A stretch of 43,203 bases of DNA from Bacteroidota bacterium (GTDB lineage: Bacteria; Bacteroidota; Bacteroidia; Flavobacteriales_F; PHOS-HE28). The notes under the pieces were generated by a model. That model was not told the DNA's origin. It searched no databases and saw only the letters and a list, made by a program, of their open reading frames with translations. The translations under genes were made by a program, and so were the position numbers. How positions within the stretch are numbered: the stretch's first letter is position 1; the number at the start of each line of letters is the position of its first letter. This document shows, in pieces, positions 41,477 to 43,203 of the stretch. The stretch covers positions 1-43,203 of the forward strand of contig JAFEAI010000008.1 in the NCBI GenBank assembly GCA_018266475.1, written 5' to 3'.

Positions 41477-41795
41477 GGTCGTGCCGATCCCTGAGTTCGT
41501 GAAGGATCTCAAGTGGCTCGTGAAGAAGTATCGTTCGCTGAAGGCGGAGATGGATGCGCTGGGCGACGAGCTTGCGGAGCACCCGCACATGGGCACTCCC
41601 ATTGGTAGCGATTGCTACAAGATCCGCCTGGCCATCAAGTCGAAGGGTGCAGGAAAGTCGGGCGGAGCGCGCGTGATAACCTGCGTGGTGGCCGTACGCG
41701 AGGAAGTGTACCTGTTGTCCATCTACGACAAGAGCGAACAAGCCACGTTGACCGACAAGCGGTTGAAGGAATTGCTGAAGCAGATCCCGCGATGA
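41466..41795 (+). CDS. RelE/ParE-family toxin of module 1
   Basis: The 109-residue protein has the RelE/ParE layout: a leading strand (MSFEVVPIPEFVKDLKWL), two helices (KYRSLKAEMDALGDELAE), then HPHMGTPIGSDCYKIRLAIKSKGAGKSGG and strands ending with YLLSIYDKSEQATLT. The KIRLAIKSKG..KSGGARVI phrase is known from annotated RelE/ParE toxins. Such toxins cleave mRNA on the ribosome or poison gyrase; which applies here is unknown. It overlaps the antitoxin by 11 bp. Its stop overlaps the ATG of a 34-codon frame that carries a copy of the VOC tail. Confidence 0.85.
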   Translation: MSFEVVPIPEFVKDLKWLVKKYRSLKAEMDALGDELAEHPHMGTPIGSDCYKIRLAIKSKGAGKSGGARVITCVVAVREEVYLLSIYDKSEQATLTDKRLKELLKQIPR

Positions 41796-41896
41796 ACCGA
41801 AACAAGTATCCGCACCTCGACGATCAGGACTATGGCCGCTTCGCGTGGGTGCATGATCCGGAGGGGAACAAGGTGGAGCTGTGGGAGCCGAAGTAG
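41792..41896 (+). pseudogene. VOC-tail fragment in frame behind the toxin
   Basis: A 34-residue frame starts with ATG overlapping the toxin stop (ATGA at 41792-41795), reads NRNKYPHLDDQDYG, then RFAWVHDPEGNKVELWEPK. The last 23 residues copy the C-terminus of the VOC protein with one change (Tyr to His). The fragment cannot fold alone as a VOC domain. It may be the remains of a second VOC gene or a duplication made when the module arrived. Being coupled to the toxin, it could still be translated. Confidence 0.7.
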
Positions 41897-41898
41897 GG
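41826..41898 (+). repeat. Direct repeat, right copy (VOC tail)
   Basis: This is the 73-bp counterpart of 41055-41127, with 71 of 73 positions identical. The right boundary is the G-run after the TAG stop; sequence beyond it differs between the copies. Confidence 0.95.
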
Positions 41899-41977
41899 TG
41901 AAAGACCCGTTAGCGACTTCCAAAGGCCAAATGGATCGGGACTAGAGGAAGCAGGCGACAACAAGTAGGATGGCCGT

Positions 41978-42021
41978 AGGCTAGGTAGAGGAGGCACTCG
42001 GCGCAGATGGGCGACGGGAAG
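41978..42021 (+). repeat. Repeat before toxin-antitoxin module 2, left copy
   Basis: This 44-bp segment recurs at 42759-42802 with eight mismatches. The 28-bp core (41980-42007, GGCTAGGTAGAGG followed by AGGCACTCGGCGCAG) has only two. The copies lie outside the coding sequence and bracket module 2. Confidence 0.85.
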
Positions 42022-42085
42022 GGAATACTGGCGTGACCGGGGGCATGGTCCCCTGTTTACCTTTGGTCTTCAAGCTCGATACGCC

Positions 42086-42325
42086 ATGAGTGCCATAGAC
42101 CTCCGCACCGAGATCGTTCAATTGTTGCAAAGTGAACGAAATGAAAGCGTCCTTGCCACCATCCGTTCTTTGCTGAAGCGTGATAGCCAGGGACAGGACT
42201 TCGACATTACCGACGACGAGCTTGCAGAGTTGGAAGAGATCGACCGCAGACGCAAAGCCGGGTTGGACACGTATGTCAGCTTGGACGACGCCATGCGCAT
42301 GATCCGCGAAGGGCGGCGGGCATGA
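42086..42325 (+). CDS. Antitoxin of toxin-antitoxin module 2
   Basis: The 79-residue acidic protein starts MSAIDLRTEIVQLLQSERNE and ends with the helix ELEEIDRRRKAGLDTYVSLD followed by DAMRMIREGRRA. The C-terminal pattern (an E-x-D-R-R segment, then a Ser/Thr-hydrophobic-acidic-acidic-x-hydrophobic helix) is that of the unstable-antitoxin/addiction-module family in Bacteroidota. It overlaps the toxin gene by 4 bp. Module 3 has an antitoxin with a related C-terminus. GGGG-GCATGGT-CCCC (42041-42055 region) upstream could be an operator-like hairpin. Confidence 0.82.
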   Translation: MSAIDLRTEIVQLLQSERNESVLATIRSLLKRDSQGQDFDITDDELAELEEIDRRRKAGLDTYVSLDDAMRMIREGRRA

Positions 42326-42615
42326 ACTACGAGTTGGTGATCCGCCTGGCGGCACAAGCCGAGGCAGCCCGGATACACAACTGGTACGAAGCGCGCAGCA
42401 AGGGTTTGGGTTCCCGTTTCGCGGATGCCTTGGAAGAATGCTTGCTGGGCATCCAACGCAACCCAACGGGGTTGCAGATCCGAAAAGGGAAGTTCAGGCA
42501 TGCCCTAGTGGCTCGTTTCCCGTACCGGGTGGTCTTCACGGTTGACGGCGATACTGTATTCGTTTATCAGGTACGGCACACCAGTCGCAGGCCGAGCAAA
42601 CGCTTCGGGCCTTGA
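42322..42615 (+). CDS. ParE/RelE-family toxin of module 2
   Basis: The 97-residue protein has the ParE-like pattern: YELVIRLAAQAEAARIHNWYEA, GLGSRFADALEECLLGIQRNP, then the strands KFRHALVARFPYRVVFTVDGD and a terminal VYQVRHTSRRP. The Arg/Phe-Pro-Tyr strand and final His-x-x-Arg are family hallmarks. It follows its antitoxin with a 4-bp overlap. It is homologous to the toxin of module 3, which faces it on the other strand. Confidence 0.88.
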   Translation: MNYELVIRLAAQAEAARIHNWYEARSKGLGSRFADALEECLLGIQRNPTGLQIRKGKFRHALVARFPYRVVFTVDGDTVFVYQVRHTSRRPSKRFGP

Positions 42616-42675
42616 TATTTCATGTGCATCGCGACATGCCTATTGATGAATGCGGATGTGTGCTTTTTAGTGGCT

Positions 42676-42707
42676 CATCGGCATGAACGCGAACGCTCAT
42701 GCCGATG
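42676..42707. repeat. Perfect inverted repeat between modules 2 and 3
   Basis: CATCGGCATGA (42676-42686) pairs perfectly with TCATGCCGATG (42697-42707) across a 10-base loop. It lies in the 225-bp gap between two converging modules, 61 bp beyond the module 2 toxin. A second weaker pair, CCGCATC (42722) with GATGCGG (42749), follows. It may end one or both transcripts, but no U-tract is present. Confidence 0.7.
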
Positions 42708-42758
42708 TTAGGGATACCACTCCGCATCATCGCAGGCAACTGATCAACGATGCGGCCG

Positions 42759-42802
42759 GAGGCTGGGTAGAGGGGGCACTCGGCGCAGCCGGACACCGGG
42801 AA
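42759..42802 (+). repeat. Repeat after toxin-antitoxin module 2, right copy
   Basis: This is the counterpart of 41978-42021, 781 bp away and in the same orientation. Both copies are followed shortly by GGGGGCATGG. No gene overlaps it. Confidence 0.85.
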
Positions 42803-42840
42803 TGGGGGCATGGAAGAGGGGATTAGCGAAGTCGGCCCCA

Positions 42841-43119
42841 CTATTTCGGGTCGCGCTTGTTATGGAAGACGCTGAAGATGATGACCGTGCTCTTCACCAC
42901 GCGGAAAACGATCAGATAGGGGAAGCGCTCCAGGTTGATTTTCTTATACGGTCCACGCCATTTCGCAAAACCGTCCGGGCGTTGCCGCAGGAATTCGAAG
43001 TGCTCCTGAACCTCGTCGTGGAATGCCTCGCCGAGCCCGTCGCGTTGCTGCTCATACCAGAGGTAACCCTCGATGAACTCCACACTGGCACGGTCCCGAA
43101 CCTCCAGCAGGAAGCTCAT
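42841..43119 (-). CDS. ParE/RelE-family toxin of module 3
   Basis: The 92-residue protein matches the ParE-like layout: LEVRDRASVEFIEGYLWYEQQ, GLGEAFHDEVQEHFEFLRQRP, KKINLERFPYLIVFRVVKST, and a final FSVFHNKRDPK. It aligns with the module 2 toxin through FPY, the strand after it and the terminal H-x-x-R-x-P. Its ATG overlaps the antitoxin stop in ATGA (43116-43119). It runs on the minus strand, converging with module 2. Confidence 0.88.
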   Translation of the reverse strand: MSFLLEVRDRASVEFIEGYLWYEQQRDGLGEAFHDEVQEHFEFLRQRPDGFAKWRGPYKKINLERFPYLIVFRVVKSTVIIFSVFHNKRDPK

Positions 43120-43203
43120 GCCTTCTTCGCCTTGCGCGCCATCTCACGCACCTCTTCCCACGTATAGCTCTTGCCCTCGCCGCGCTTGTATTCCGCATAG
43201 CGC
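43116..43203 (-). CDS. Antitoxin of toxin-antitoxin module 3, C-terminal part
   Basis: The gene runs off the right edge; the last 28 codons are visible. They read RYAEYKRGEGKSYTWEEVRE followed by MARKAKKA. The GKSYTWEEV helix is the usual end of addiction-module antitoxins in Bacteroidota. The stop overlaps the toxin ATG, giving antitoxin-first order. Confidence 0.82.
   Translation of the reverse strand, partial: RYAEYKRGEGKSYTWEEVREMARKAKKA

Noticed and set aside
41897..42840. Integron cassette array with attC sites
   Set aside because: The toxin-antitoxin cassettes and inverted repeat resemble one, but no RYYYAAC...GTTRRRY pair was found around the repeats and no integrase gene is present in the window.

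Overview
The window looks like a chromosome segment of a high-GC member of the Bacteroidota, probably order Flavobacteriales. The evidence is several secreted proteins with type IX secretion (T9SS) sorting domains of type A and type B, a Bacteroidota-style lptC/coaX/outer-membrane-protein operon, TANNTTTG-type -7 promoter boxes, and a menaquinone operon. Most genes are single-copy housekeeping genes. The accessory material sits at the two ends.

Left end (1-4922): the 3' part of one T9SS type A protein, then a complete delta-60-repeat T9SS protein whose C-terminal third is a near copy of the first. Each is followed by the same terminator and by a block of nested palindromic repeats of about 110 bp. 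The only noncoding stretches above 300 bp are these two blocks.

Envelope and CoA block (4923-9936, minus strand): coaX, an outer-membrane beta-barrel protein, lptC, a small membrane protein and a CNNM/CorC protein form a tightly packed operon. A coiled-coil lipoprotein gene follows. Then come tRNA-Phe(GAA), an HD-domain hydrolase, and a histidine kinase gene overlapping gpmI by 4 bp.

Middle (13484-28191): two tandem choice-of-anchor L / type B sorting proteins, an M20 dipeptidase, an LEA14-like lipoprotein, a DUF255 thioredoxin-domain protein, kbl, plsC-gatC, trpS, a 51-residue zinc-ribbon protein and an uncharacterised polytopic membrane protein.

Menaquinone operon (34532-28188, minus strand): hotdog thioesterase, menF, menD, menA, menC, menE. 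These genes overlap or nearly abut, except for a 47-bp gap between menD and menA; no menB or menH is present. An OmpR-type response regulator is divergent from it. An AddB-like nuclease, a small conserved protein and a PKD-domain type B secreted protein follow.

Right end (40772-43203): a VOC-family gene, then three type II toxin-antitoxin modules in 2 kb. The last 73 bp of the VOC gene is duplicated beyond the first module, and a second repeat pair brackets the second module. This toxin-antitoxin island and the structured repeats of the left end are the parts most worth follow-up.
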